From Desulfobaculum sp044987625 (GTDB lineage Bacteria > Desulfobacterota > Desulfovibrionia > Desulfovibrionales > Desulfovibrionaceae), in the NCBI RefSeq assembly GCF_044987625.1, contig NZ_JBJDSB010000001.1, forward strand, positions 1,250,843 through 1,314,842: a stretch of 64,000 nt of DNA, given 5' to 3'. Positions 1 to 8,168 of the stretch are shown piece after piece. The translations under genes were made by a program, and so were the position numbers. The notes below the pieces were generated by a model that saw only the letters and a program-made list of their open reading frames with translations, had not been told where the DNA came from and searched no databases. Position 1 is the first letter of the stretch, and every line of letters begins with the position of its first letter.

Positions 1-1
1 C

Positions 2-565
2 CTTGTGGTGCGCAAGCCGTGGCCCGGTATGCTCCGCGGCGTCTTCGGCGATCCGGAGCGCTTTAAGAGCACCTACTTCGAGCGCTTCCCCGGCATGTAC
101 GAGTCTGGCGACGGCGCGCGGACGGACGATGACGGCTACTTTTGGGTCATGGGGCGTTTGGACGACGTGATCAACGTCTCCGGCCACCGCATGGGCACCG
201 CCGAAATCGAGTCCGCCATCGTTGCGCACTCCGCCGTGGCCGAAGCCGCCGTGGTCGGCATGCCGCACGAAATTAAGGGCGAGTCCATCTACGCCTATGT
301 CACCCTTACCGCCGATGCGGAACCCACCGATGAGCTTATGGCCGAACTGCGCGGGTGGGTGCGCAAGGAGATCGGCCCCATCGCCTCACCAGAGGTCATC
401 CAGTTCGCCGACGAACTGCCAAAGACCCGAAGCGGCAAGATCATGCGCCGTGTTCTGCGCAAGATTGCGGCAGGCATCACCGACGAGTTCGGCGATACCT
501 CCACCCTTGCCGACCCCGGTGTCATCACAGACCTGCTGGAAGGTCGCGACGAATTGCTCGCCTAG
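2..565 (+). CDS. acs: Acetyl-CoA synthetase, C-terminal part (truncated by window edge)
   Basis: The reading frame is open from the first bases, so the gene begins upstream of the window and only about 187 C-terminal residues are present. They match the C-terminal subdomain of AMP-forming acetyl-CoA synthetase, which activates acetate to acetyl-CoA through acetyl-AMP. Visible motifs are YESGDGAR, the hinge region GRLDDVINVSGHR, and the C-terminal PKTRSGKIMRR. The lysine of SGK is the catalytic residue known in this family to be regulated by acetylation. A hairpin follows the stop. A related acyl-CoA synthetase cannot be fully excluded without the N-terminal acyl pocket, but the hinge and tail are typical of Acs. 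Confidence 0.9.
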   Translation, partial: LVVRKPWPGMLRGVFGDPERFKSTYFERFPGMYESGDGARTDDDGYFWVMGRLDDVINVSGHRMGTAEIESAIVAHSAVAEAAVVGMPHEIKGESIYAYVTLTADAEPTDELMAELRGWVRKEIGPIASPEVIQFADELPKTRSGKIMRRVLRKIAAGITDEFGDTSTLADPGVITDLLEGRDELLA

Positions 566-590
566 CGCGAGGCAGCAGCACTCCCGCATT

Positions 591-621
591 GAGGGCCGGA
601 TGCATAGGGCATCCGGCCCTC
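591..621 (+). terminator. Hairpin after acs
   Basis: A perfect 13-bp stem (591-603 with 609-621) and a 5-base loop lie 25 bp after the acs stop. No real T-run follows, so it may act as an mRNA 3' stabiliser or a weak terminator. The remaining bases to 878 hold no gene. They should contain the promoter of the transporter operon, but I see no convincing -35/-10 pair. Confidence 0.5.
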
Positions 622-878
622 GCATGTTGTGGGGCCTTGCGCCACGCGCCCCCGTGTGCCGCCCTGCCGCCGCCTTGCGCCGGCCGGCCTCGCCCTAGCC
701 TATCAGGCCGCTATCACCTTGTGATCCCGTCCCAATTTGCCCCCACTATTCGGGCTTGCCCGTCCTGCACTGGTTTGGTATTCGCAAGAGTTCCGGTTTC
801 TACGCAGAACCGGGATTAAGGGAGTGGATAACTGTTCAGTTGCCCGGGGGGTATGCGGGCACAAAAGGAGTGGAAACC

Positions 879-1631
879 ATGGGTAAGAAGCTTATTGCTG
901 GTATTTTTGGCCTGATGTTGACCCTGATGCTTGCAAGTGGCGCCATCGCTGCCGACAAAGTTTACGTCAATGGAATCGATTTCGGCTTTCCGCCTTTCGG
1001 TTACGTTGACAAGCACGGCGATCCCGCAGGGTTCGATGTTGACGCCGTGAACTGGATTGCCGACAAGATGGGCTTTGAAGTGCGCCATCAGCCCATGGAC
1101 TGGGACGGTATCATCCCCGCGCTCAACGCCGGAAAGCTCGACTTTATCGCCTGTGGCATGTCCGCCACCAAGGAGCGCGCCAAGGTCGTTGACTTCACCA
1201 TCCCCTACTACGAAGTCACTCAGGTGCTCGTGGTGCGTGATAACATCAAGGGCGATCTGGAAAACTTCCTGACCTCCGGCAAGACCGTTGGCGTGCAGCG
1301 CGGCACCAACACCGCCGCCTACCTTGATGCCCTGTCCAAAAAGGACGGCATGGACTTTACGGTGAAAAAGTACGACTCCACCGACCTCTCCATGCAGGAT
1401 CTGCCCATCGGCCGCATTGACGGTTCCGCCATGGACAGCACCATCGCCTACGAGATGATGAAGGATCAGCCCTACCGCATCTGCGGCACCTTTGACCTTG
1501 AAAGCGAAGTGTACAGCTACGCCGTCCGCAAGACCGACGGCGACCTGCGCGAAAAGCTCAACGAAGGTCTGAAGCTGCTCATGGCCGATCCCTACTGGAA
1601 AGAGCTGAAGGCCAAGTGGAACATCCACTAG
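879..1631 (+). CDS. Polar amino-acid ABC transporter, periplasmic substrate-binding protein
   Basis: This 250-residue protein of the SBP_bac_3 (family 3) type captures a polar amino acid in the periplasm and delivers it to the permeases encoded just downstream. A Sec signal peptide covers residues 1-24 (positive MGKK, hydrophobic core, ASGAIA cleavage region). The mature part begins with the family pattern GIDFGFPPFGY followed by GFDVDAVNWIADKMG, and the second lobe has QRGTNTAAYLD. The ATG at 879 was chosen because AAAAGGAG precedes it by 8 bases and the signal peptide starts there; the longer in-frame ORF from 756 would bury the signal peptide. The exact ligand cannot be read from sequence. 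Confidence 0.92.
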   Translation: MGKKLIAGIFGLMLTLMLASGAIAADKVYVNGIDFGFPPFGYVDKHGDPAGFDVDAVNWIADKMGFEVRHQPMDWDGIIPALNAGKLDFIACGMSATKERAKVVDFTIPYYEVTQVLVVRDNIKGDLENFLTSGKTVGVQRGTNTAAYLDALSKKDGMDFTVKKYDSTDLSMQDLPIGRIDGSAMDSTIAYEMMKDQPYRICGTFDLESEVYSYAVRKTDGDLREKLNEGLKLLMADPYWKELKAKWNIH

Positions 1632-1655
1632 CCTGAAAACGTTCTCACTTTTGAG

Positions 1656-1701
1656 CCGCCCGGATGGTATCGGTCCCGTTGACCGTTCCGGGCGGTTTTT
1701 T
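1656..1701 (+). terminator. Intercistronic terminator/attenuator between binding protein and permease
   Basis: A 9-bp GC-rich stem (CCGCCCGGA at 1656-1664 with TCCGGGCGG at 1687-1695) is followed directly by six Ts. It lies between the binding-protein stop and the first permease, inside an otherwise continuous operon, so partial read-through would leave the binding protein in excess over the membrane complex. Confidence 0.75.
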
Positions 1702-1725
1702 CCTTTTTAACAAAGCGATACGACT

Positions 1726-2439
1726 ATGGATTTTACCAAGGCATTCGCTGCGATATTGGATGCGCTTCCGTACCTGTTGTCCGGCATTTGGTGGACGGCA
1801 GGTCTTGTTATTGGTGCGCTGGCCCTTGGGCTGTGCCTCGGCATCCCCATGGCTGTGGGGCACGTGTACGGCTCGCGCCCGGTGCGGCGCCTTGTTGGGC
1901 TGTATGTTTGGCTGTTTCGCGGCGTGCCCATTCTGGTGATGCTCTACCTCTTCTATTTCGGCATTCTCGCCACGTTGACGGAAGTGTTTCCCGCCCTGCG
2001 CGCCATCGGCCTCGACAGCGCGTTTGCGGCTGCCGTCATTGTGCTGGGCCTCACCAGTGGCGCATACCAGTCCCAGATTTTCCGCGGAGCCATTCAGTCG
2101 CTGCCGTCCGGCCAGCTCAAGGCCGCCCGCGCCCTCGGCATGTCCGACCGCGACGCCATCGTGTCCATCATTTTGCCGCAGGCGCTCCGGCTGGCCATTC
2201 CCGGCTGGTCCAATGAATTTTCCATCATTCTCAAGGACTCGGCCCTGGCGTTCGTCATCGGCGTCATGGAACTGATGTCCAGAACGCGCTCCGTGGCGTC
2301 CACAACGCACCAGCCGTTGCCGCTTGCCGTGTTTGCGGGGCTGTTGTTCTTTGTTCTGACGTGGTTCGGCCTCAAGGCCCTGCGTCGGCTTGAAGTGAAA
2401 GTACGGATTCCGGGCTACTCCCGGGAGGGATCCTTCTAA
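1726..2439 (+). CDS. Polar amino-acid ABC transporter, permease (first)
   Basis: This 237-residue inner-membrane permease belongs to the HisM/GlnP family. It has about five hydrophobic helices, and the cytoplasmic EAA loop (SGQLKAARALGMSDRD followed by IILPQALRLAIP) docks on the ATPase. It forms the translocation path with the second permease at 3202-3900. Its last base overlaps the ATG of the ATPase gene (TAATG), indicating translational coupling. An intrinsic terminator precedes it, so it is probably expressed below the level of the binding protein. Confidence 0.92.
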   Translation: MDFTKAFAAILDALPYLLSGIWWTAGLVIGALALGLCLGIPMAVGHVYGSRPVRRLVGLYVWLFRGVPILVMLYLFYFGILATLTEVFPALRAIGLDSAFAAAVIVLGLTSGAYQSQIFRGAIQSLPSGQLKAARALGMSDRDAIVSIILPQALRLAIPGWSNEFSIILKDSALAFVIGVMELMSRTRSVASTTHQPLPLAVFAGLLFFVLTWFGLKALRRLEVKVRIPGYSREGSF

Positions 2440-3200
2440 TGTCTGATTCTGTCATATTAAAGGTGCAAGGACTCAATAAGTCCTTCGGTGAAAACCACGT
2501 TCTGCGCGACGCCTGCCTTGAGTTGGGGCGCGGCTCCCTCAAGGTGCTTATCGGCCCCTCCGGCGGCGGCAAGAGTACCCTGCTCCAGTGTATGAACTTT
2601 CTCATCACGCCCGATACCGGCCGCTTTTGGCTGAGTGGTGAGGAAGTGGACTACACCAACCGCAAAGTGCTCAACGCCTACCGGCAAAAAGTCGGCATGA
2701 TCTTTCAGGACTTCAACCTGTTTGACCATCTCACCGCCATGGAGAACGTGCGCATTGCCCTCACCAAGGTGCGCCGCATGAGCAAGCGCGAAGCCACGGA
2801 CCGCGCCATGGCCGAGTTGGAACGCGTCGGCCTCGCCGGGCGCGCGGGCCTGTACCCCGCCCAGCTTTCCGGCGGCCAGAAGCAGCGCGTTTCCATCGCC
2901 CGCGCCCTTGCCATGGACCCGGAAGTGCTCCTCCTTGACGAGCCGACCTCCGCCCTTGACCCCGAGCTTATCGGTGAGGTGCTCGCCGTTATTCGCGACC
3001 TTGCGCAGAACGGCATGACCATGGTCATGGCCACCCACCAGATTACGTTCTCCTCCCAGCTTGCAGACGAGTTTATCTTTATGCAGCAGGGCGAAATTAT
3101 CGAGCACGGCTCCCCCGCAGAGCTGCTCGGCGCAGGTTCCGCCTCCCGTACGCAGGAGTTCTGCTCCAAGATCAACGAACTGACCGGGGAGACCCTGTAA
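2439..3200 (+). CDS. Polar amino-acid ABC transporter, ATP-binding protein
   Basis: This 253-residue cytoplasmic ATPase of the GlnQ/HisP family powers the importer. The Walker A motif GPSGGGKST is at residues 39-47. The Q-loop region MIFQDFNLF, the signature LSGGQKQR, Walker B LLLDEPTSALDP and the switch histidine in MATHQ are all present, so it should be active. It overlaps the upstream permease by one base and ends one base before the next permease, which places it centrally in a four-gene operon. GlnQ is the nearest well-known relative, but substrate specificity is not determined by this subunit, so no symbol is given. Confidence 0.94.
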   Translation: MSDSVILKVQGLNKSFGENHVLRDACLELGRGSLKVLIGPSGGGKSTLLQCMNFLITPDTGRFWLSGEEVDYTNRKVLNAYRQKVGMIFQDFNLFDHLTAMENVRIALTKVRRMSKREATDRAMAELERVGLAGRAGLYPAQLSGGQKQRVSIARALAMDPEVLLLDEPTSALDPELIGEVLAVIRDLAQNGMTMVMATHQITFSSQLADEFIFMQQGEIIEHGSPAELLGAGSASRTQEFCSKINELTGETL

Positions 3201-3201
3201 C

Positions 3202-3900
3202 ATGGACGCTTTCCTGCAATTCGTTATGGAACGCGTCGTTCCGGGCCTGAACGTTGGGCTTTTGGTCAGCCTCAAGCTGATCATCCCTGCGTCAGCCCTT
3301 GGCGTCGTGTTCGGCGTACTCACGGGAACCATACGCGTCTACGGTCCGCGTCCCCTGCGCTGGATGGCCGACGTCTACGTCGCCATCTTCCGCGGGACGC
3401 CCCTCGTCGTGCAGCTCTACTTCTGGTACTTCGCCCTGCCCTACATCTCCGTAGGGGGCTTCCGCCTCGTGCTGGACCCCATGGAGGCCGCCGTTATCGG
3501 CTTCTTCATGTGCAGCGCCGCCTATCAGTCCGAGTATGTGCGCATGGGCCTCATGTCCATCAAGTCCGGCCAGCTTAAAGCCGCCGAAGCCCTCGGCATG
3601 ACGCCCTTTCAGACCGTCGTCCACATCGTGCTCCCGCAGGCCGTGCGCCGCGCTCTGCCCGGTTGCGGCAATGAGATTATCTACCTCATCAAATACTCCT
3701 CGCTGGCGTCCATCATCACCGTCAACGACCTCACCGGCATGGGCCGTGAGATCGCCAAGGCCACATGGCGCAATATCGAGGTCTTCTCCGTGGTCGGGCT
3801 CTACTATCTGCTGCTCGTCACCCTCGCCACATGGGGACTGCGTGAACTCGAAAAACGCACCTCCATCCCCGGCTTCAACGCCATCTCCTCCGGCGACTAG
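3202..3900 (+). CDS. Polar amino-acid ABC transporter, permease (second)
   Basis: This is a second HisM-type permease of 232 residues, with several membrane helices and the EAA loop SGQLKAAEALGMTPFQ followed by IVLPQAVRRALPG. It probably pairs with the permease at 1726-2439 to form a heterodimeric channel. It starts one base after the ATPase stop and is the last gene of the operon; a strong terminator follows at 3926. Having the two permeases on either side of the ATPase gene, rather than adjacent, is an alternative order for this transporter class. Confidence 0.92.
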   Translation: MDAFLQFVMERVVPGLNVGLLVSLKLIIPASALGVVFGVLTGTIRVYGPRPLRWMADVYVAIFRGTPLVVQLYFWYFALPYISVGGFRLVLDPMEAAVIGFFMCSAAYQSEYVRMGLMSIKSGQLKAAEALGMTPFQTVVHIVLPQAVRRALPGCGNEIIYLIKYSSLASIITVNDLTGMGREIAKATWRNIEVFSVVGLYYLLLVTLATWGLRELEKRTSIPGFNAISSGD

Positions 3901-3925
3901 CCGGGGCAATGCCCTTTCATCAGAG

Positions 3926-3958
3926 AGCCCGCAACGTCTTGGCGTTGTGGGCTTTTTT
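3926..3958 (+). terminator. Intrinsic terminator of the amino-acid transporter operon
   Basis: An 11-bp stem with one G-U pair (3926-3936 with 3943-3953) runs into a T-rich tract, 25 bp after the last permease. Confidence 0.85.
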
Positions 3959-4012
3959 ATTGGTGATGGGTGATCGTGGTCGAATGGGGGCGTATGGAGC
4001 TGGGCTTTGGGG

Positions 4013-4304
4013 GCCTCCGGCGGCTTAAGGGCTACCGCCCTTAAGAATCCCATTTGCGCACAGGCCGGGTGCGTGTGGAAGGAGCGGTCGTCACCCCTGT
4101 GTGGCTCTCGTTCGTGTGGATGGAGAATTTTTTTGGGGGGGCTTTGGCGCGGTGTGATGGGCGGTGAGAATCCCTGTTGAGGGTGTGTAAGAAAGAAAAG
4201 AGATAAGACAGAAGACCCCGCCCACCCTTTTATTTCTCGGGCGGCTTCCGCCCGAGAAATCCTAAGGATTGTTAAGGAAATTATTTCATTAACCCGCCGG
4301 AGGC
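4013..4304 (-). repeat. Intergenic structured repeat, copy A (reverse orientation)
   Basis: This copy fills most of the 523-bp gap between the transporter operon and the DUF1992 gene. It is bounded by 11-bp inverted repeats (GCCTCCGGCGG at 4013 and CCGCCGGAGGC ending at 4304). Read on the minus strand it carries hairpin 1 (TTAATGAAAT with ATTTCCTTAA, one mismatch), hairpin 2 (CTCGGGCGG-AAGC-CCGCCCGAG), the invariant block CAACAGGGATTCTCACCG, the block GGGGTGACGAC, and hairpin 3 (CTTAAGGGC-GGTA-GCCCTTAAG). No protein-coding gene is supported inside it. Confidence 0.85.
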
Positions 4305-4423
4305 CCTCTTTTTCCCATTCCGAAAGCCGCCACAGGCCAAAAAAGTCATGGCCCAAAAGCGCAAAAAAGGCTTTTGGCAACCCGCGCTGTGATGGGTATC
4401 CTGCGCTGGAAGGAGACGGATCG

Positions 4424-4813
4424 ATGAGTGTATTTGCGTTGTTTGATCAGCTTGCGGAGGAGCGCATTCGCGAGGCGCAGGAGCGCGGCGAGTTTGATGA
4501 CCTTGCGGGCAAGGGCAAGCCGTTGGTGTTTGAGGATGATTACATGGTGCCGGAGGACTTGCGCATGGCGTACAAGGTGCTCAAGAATTCCGGGCATCTG
4601 CCGCCGGAGGTGGAGGCGGAGCGGGACATTCGGTCCACGGCGGATCTGTTGCAGAATGCCGAGGATGAGCAGGAGCGCTGCCGCCAGATGCGCAAGCTCA
4701 ATTACTTGATGAGTCGCCTTGGGGCCTCCCGGTCCATGTCTTTGAAGGTGCAGGACGACTATTACAACGAGATTGTACAGCGCGTCAGCGTGCCAAAGAA
4801 GAACAGCGACTAG
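4424..4813 (+). CDS. DUF1992 family protein (DnaJC28 conserved domain)
   Basis: This 129-residue cytoplasmic protein is related to the DUF1992 (DJC28_CD) family, whose members are this size in bacteria and occur as a domain of eukaryotic DnaJC28. No bacterial function is established. Family hallmarks are near the start: FDQLAEERIREAQERGEFDDLAGKG, then a KPL segment and a charged middle. AAGGAG lies 8 bases before the ATG. Its stop codon overlaps the stop of the converging cheD by sharing CTAG, so no intergenic terminator exists on this side. Confidence 0.85.
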   Translation: MSVFALFDQLAEERIREAQERGEFDDLAGKGKPLVFEDDYMVPEDLRMAYKVLKNSGHLPPEVEAERDIRSTADLLQNAEDEQERCRQMRKLNYLMSRLGASRSMSLKVQDDYYNEIVQRVSVPKKNSD

Positions 4814-5334
4814 GTCTCCTGTATTTTGGCGTCGTTCTCGGCGGAGCCTGTGAGGCGCTTCAGGTAAACCTCTCCGGTGTGCGTGAGGAAGAAGAGCTTC
4901 CGGCCGCGAACGCCACCGATGTCCTGCGCCTTGGGGGTGATGCCGTAGCGCTGGAGGACGCTGAGGGCGTTTTCGGCGTTTCGGGTGCCGACGGCGTACT
5001 GGTCCGCAAAGAACGAGTTTGCGCCGCCGAACATTTTGCACTCTAGATTCGACGTTGTGCAGCCAAGGTTGACCATCTCCTCAATGAGCCTATGCGTTCC
5101 TTCGTCCGCAAACCGATAGACATCCCCCTCGCGGCGGACACTGCGCGCGCCACGCGTTGGCAACAGCGCATGAAATATTCCCCCGCAACGCATGTGCGGA
5201 CAAAAAAGCGTCACAGCAACACACGATCCCAAAACCGTCGTCACCGCCGCCTGTTCACACAGCGCCATCCCTTCACCAACCCCAAGGTTGTGAAACGTCA
5301 GTCCGGGATACCGCTCCAGAAGACTCCGAAACAC
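4810..5334 (-). CDS. cheD: CheD, chemoreceptor glutamine deamidase
   Basis: This is a chemotaxis protein that deamidates glutamines on methyl-accepting receptors and in some species partners CheC. The catalytic region is intact: the cysteine of TVLGSCVAV (Cys38 with the start chosen) and the histidine of GGIFHALLP (His55). The later KMFGGAN and GVRGRKLFF blocks are typical of the family. The start is uncertain. A TTG at 5367 gives a longer N-terminus but lacks a ribosome site; the GTG at 5334 follows GGAAGGG closely. No other chemotaxis gene is nearby, so it is an isolated che gene. Its 3' end overlaps the DUF1992 gene by four bases. Confidence 0.88.
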   Translation of the reverse strand: MFRSLLERYPGLTFHNLGVGEGMALCEQAAVTTVLGSCVAVTLFCPHMRCGGIFHALLPTRGARSVRREGDVYRFADEGTHRLIEEMVNLGCTTSNLECKMFGGANSFFADQYAVGTRNAENALSVLQRYGITPKAQDIGGVRGRKLFFLTHTGEVYLKRLTGSAENDAKIQET

Positions 5335-5461
5335 CGCACCCTTCCACTTCAGATGTGAACACCACAAATTGCGTCACTTTTTAGCATAACACCGCGCCCT
5401 CATGTGACCAATCAAATTTTGGCGAGACGTAGGCACATGGCTAAGGGGGGAGAAAGAAGAG

Positions 5462-5747
5462 GCCTCCGGCGGGTTAAGGAAATAATTTCCTTAACAATCC
5501 TTAGGATTTTCCGGGCGGAAGCCGCCCGAAAAATATGGGGTAGGCGGGCCTTTTGTCTTCTCTTGCATTCCTCTCCCACACACTCAACAGGGATTCTCAC
5601 CGCCCATCACACCGCTCCAAAGCCCACCCAAAAAAAAAAGACGCAGCCCCGAGAGCCACACAGGGGTGACGACCGCCCTTTCCACACGCACCCGGCCTGT
5701 GCGCAAATGGGATCCTTAAGGGCGGTAGCCCTTAAGCCGCCGGAGGC
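5462..5747 (+). repeat. Intergenic structured repeat, copy B
   Basis: This copy lies in the roughly 700-bp gap between cheD and rfaE1. The ends are GCCTCCGGCGG and CCGCCGGAGGC. Hairpin 1 is GTTAAGGAAAT with ATTTCCTTAAC, hairpin 2 is a GGGCGG-AAGC-CCGCCC stem, and hairpin 3 is CTTAAGGGC with GCCCTTAAG. The invariant CAACAGGGATTCTCACCG block and GGGGTGACGAC are present, with a run of ten As between them. The rest of the gap (5335-5461 and 5748-6012) shows no gene; an isolated GGGGTGACGACCG at about 5820 repeats the conserved block once more. Confidence 0.85.
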
Positions 5748-6010
5748 ACAAAAAGCCCGGCCCCTTGCTCCTCCGTTTGCCCATAGCCCCCCCCTCTCCC
5801 CCTCGCCACGCTCCCCTTGAGGGGTGACGACCGCCTCATCCATCTGCACAACGCCTCTGCGACGGCCTCAAATGAACCGTTTTTTTGAAAAAATATAACC
5901 TACGCCCTGCGAACAACGTAAAAACGCCATAGCGCCCGCGTGAGGGGCAAAAAAGAGGGTCTGGCGGTTTGGCTGGCAAATGGTGTTCGCCGCTGGGGGG
6001 CTACGAAAGA

Positions 6011-6046
6011 AAAAAGCCGCGGCACTGTAAACAGTGCCGCGGCTTT
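6011..6046 (-). terminator. Terminator of rfaE1 (leftward)
   Basis: A perfect 15-bp stem (6013-6027 with 6032-6046) encloses a 4-base loop. Read leftward, it runs into a T-rich tract, 22 bp after the rfaE1 stop. Confidence 0.85.
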
Positions 6047-6068
6047 GGTGCGCTAGCAGTAATTGTGA

Positions 6069-7106
6069 TTACTCATCAAGCCATGTCTCGACGGGGGTGT
6101 CGTCGTAGTCTTTGAGTGCGGCGCGGAGTTCATCGGCAGAGGCGGCGGCGGTACCGACTTGGGCGACGACCATTCCTGCGGCGTAGTTGGCGAGCACGCA
6201 ACTGGTGAGCAGGTCGAGCCCTGCGGCGAGGGCGAGGCCGAAGGTGGCGATGACGGTGTCGCCAGCGCCGGTGACGTCGAACACTTGGCGCGCGGCTGTG
6301 GGGATGCGTCGAACGTGGCCGGGCCCTTCGAAGAGAGCCATGCCGTCGGCGCCGAGGGTGATGAGCAGGTTCTTGTTACCGAGGCGCTCGAAGATGGCGC
6401 GTCCGGCGCGCAGGGTATCTTCGGGCTGGGTGGTAATGGGAAAGCCTGCGCCTTCGCCTGCTTCCTTTGTGTTTGGAGTGAGCAGGTCGACGTTTTTGTA
6501 GAGGTGAAAATTGCGCATCTTGGGGTCGACGAGCACTTTTGGGCGGTGGGGCAATGCACTGAGCATGGCGTCGAGCTGCTGCATGAACACGTCGGTGATG
6601 AGGCCTTTGCCGTAGTCGGAGAGGATGATGACTTCGGCGTCTGCGGCTTCATGGCGCAGGGAGTCCATGAGCTGGGTGAGCACGGCCTCTGAGACGGGCG
6701 CGGCGTTTTCCCAGTCGACGCGGACAACTTGTTGCTGCTGGGCGATGATGCGGGTTTTCTTGGTGGTTGGCCGCGTGTCGTCGCAGACGGTGCGTGCGGT
6801 GATGCCGTCTTGTTGCAGCAGGCTGGTCATGAGGTCGCCTTCGGCGTCGCGTCCGCAGACGCCGATGATGACGGGCTGGCCGCCGAGGGTCTTGATGTTT
6901 CGCGCCACGTTGCCTGCGCCGCCGAGGATGTAGCGTTCGCTGCCGACTTCGACGACGGGGACTGGGGCTTCTGGGGAGATGCGTCCGACGGCGCCCATGA
7001 CGTAGTGGTCGAGAACGAGATCCCCGAAGATGAGGACCTTTTTGTGCGCCATGGCGTCAAGGGCATGAAGCAGGCTATCTGGGGAAATGGTCGTGGTGTC
7101 GTTCAT
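6069..7106 (-). CDS. rfaE1: D-glycero-beta-D-manno-heptose-7-phosphate kinase
   Basis: This 345-residue PfkB/ribokinase-family kinase phosphorylates D-glycero-D-manno-heptose 7-phosphate at C1 for ADP-heptose and LPS inner-core synthesis. The N-terminal PfkB signature GGAGNVARNIKTLGG is at residues 62-76. The catalytic motif DVTGAGD has GAGD at residues 280-283, and VLVDPKMRN and LTPNTKEAG are typical of the HldE kinase domain. The protein ends after the kinase domain and lacks the C-terminal adenylyltransferase of bifunctional HldE, so a separate hldC/rfaE2 gene is expected elsewhere. It sits downstream of parB on the same strand, separated by a terminator. Confidence 0.9.
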   Translation of the reverse strand: MNDTTTISPDSLLHALDAMAHKKVLIFGDLVLDHYVMGAVGRISPEAPVPVVEVGSERYILGGAGNVARNIKTLGGQPVIIGVCGRDAEGDLMTSLLQQDGITARTVCDDTRPTTKKTRIIAQQQQVVRVDWENAAPVSEAVLTQLMDSLRHEAADAEVIILSDYGKGLITDVFMQQLDAMLSALPHRPKVLVDPKMRNFHLYKNVDLLTPNTKEAGEGAGFPITTQPEDTLRAGRAIFERLGNKNLLITLGADGMALFEGPGHVRRIPTAARQVFDVTGAGDTVIATFGLALAAGLDLLTSCVLANYAAGMVVAQVGTAAASADELRAALKDYDDTPVETWLDE

Positions 7107-7126
7107 GTGTAATCTATGCTCTGGGG

Positions 7127-7170
7127 CAAAAAACGGGCCCGGCTGGAACGTGTGGTTCTGGCCGGGCCGG
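7127..7170 (-). terminator. Terminator of parB (leftward)
   Basis: An imperfect GC-rich hairpin (GGGCCCGGCTGGAAC pairing with GGTTCTGGCCGGGCC) is followed on the minus strand by a run of six Ts, directly after the parB stop. Confidence 0.75.
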
Positions 7171-7175
7171 TGGGG

Positions 7176-8087
7176 TTAATCGAGGGTGACGTCAAGGCCG
7201 AGGCGCTGCATCAGGGAGAGGAACTCTTCCTGATCGCTGTAGGAGACGGTAAGGCGTCCCTTCTCGGTGTCGCCGGAGATGTTGACCTTGAGGTTCAGCG
7301 TCTCCTTGAGCTTGGTATTCAGTTCGGTGATGACCGGGAGCACTTCCTTGGGCTGGCCTTTTTTGCCTTTGGCCTTGGGGGTGCCGGTGGCCTCGGGCAG
7401 ATGCCCGGTGCGCTTGAAGTAAGCGGCGATGGCCTCGCATTCGCGCACGGAGAGGCCTTCGTCCAGAATACGCTGGCGCAGGGCTTCCTGTGCATCCTCG
7501 TCGGTGATGGCGAGGAGCGAGCGCCCGTGCCCGCCGCTCATGAGGCCTTTTTGAATATCGGTCTGAATGGCCTGCGGCAGTTGGATCAGGCGCAGCAGGT
7601 TGGCGATGGCGGGACGGCTTTTGCCGACCTTCTTGGCCAGGTCATCCTGCGTGAGGCCGAATTCGTCCTGCAGTCGCTTCAGGCCAAGGGCCTCTTCGAT
7701 GGGGTTGAGGTCCTCGCGCTGCAGGTTTTCAATAAGCGCGATGGCGAGGCTTTCCTCGTCGGAGATGCGCTTAATGATGGCGGGGATATCCGTCAGGTCA
7801 ACGATTTGCGAGGCGCGCCAGCGGCGTTCACCGGCGACGAGCTCGTACATATGCTGGCCTTCCTCATCGATGGGGCGTACCAAAACAGGTTGCAGCACCC
7901 CGTTTGCCTGAATGGAGGCGGCCAATTCTTCCAGCGCGTCGTCTTCGAATTCACGTCGCGGCTGGTTGGGATTCGCTCGGATTTTTGTAATGGGGACGAG
8001 GACGACTTCCGGTGCTTCCATATCTTCCTGAAAGCCGGAGAGCAGTGCGTCCAGGCCGCGGCCGAGTCCTCTTTGCAGTGCAGCCAT
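7176..8087 (-). CDS. parB: Chromosome partitioning protein ParB
   Basis: ParB is the CTP-dependent DNA clamp that loads at parS and spreads to organise the origin region. In this 303-residue protein the N-terminal ParA-stimulating motif LGRGLDALL is at residues 8-16. The CTP-binding motif GERRWR is at 86-91, box II ENLQREDLN at 120-128, and a helix-turn-helix follows at about 145-165. The ATG at 8087 is preferred over 8105 because AAGGAG lies between the two and would fall inside the longer version. parA lies upstream on the same strand, but an oppositely oriented gene sits between them. Five parS-like sites occur within about 27 kb. Confidence 0.95.
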   Translation of the reverse strand: MAALQRGLGRGLDALLSGFQEDMEAPEVVLVPITKIRANPNQPRREFEDDALEELAASIQANGVLQPVLVRPIDEEGQHMYELVAGERRWRASQIVDLTDIPAIIKRISDEESLAIALIENLQREDLNPIEEALGLKRLQDEFGLTQDDLAKKVGKSRPAIANLLRLIQLPQAIQTDIQKGLMSGGHGRSLLAITDEDAQEALRQRILDEGLSVRECEAIAAYFKRTGHLPEATGTPKAKGKKGQPKEVLPVITELNTKLKETLNLKVNISGDTEKGRLTVSYSDQEEFLSLMQRLGLDVTLD

Positions 8088-8168
8088 ATTCCTACTCCTT
8101 GACATTGCGGGGGTTGCAATACATCACTTGGCATTTGCTGGTCACAACATACCCCCTATGGAGGAACC

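Noticed and set aside
771..786. Sigma-54-like GG-N10-GC spacing before the binding-protein gene
   Set aside because: Only the GG and GC dinucleotides match; the rest of the -24/-12 consensus is poor.
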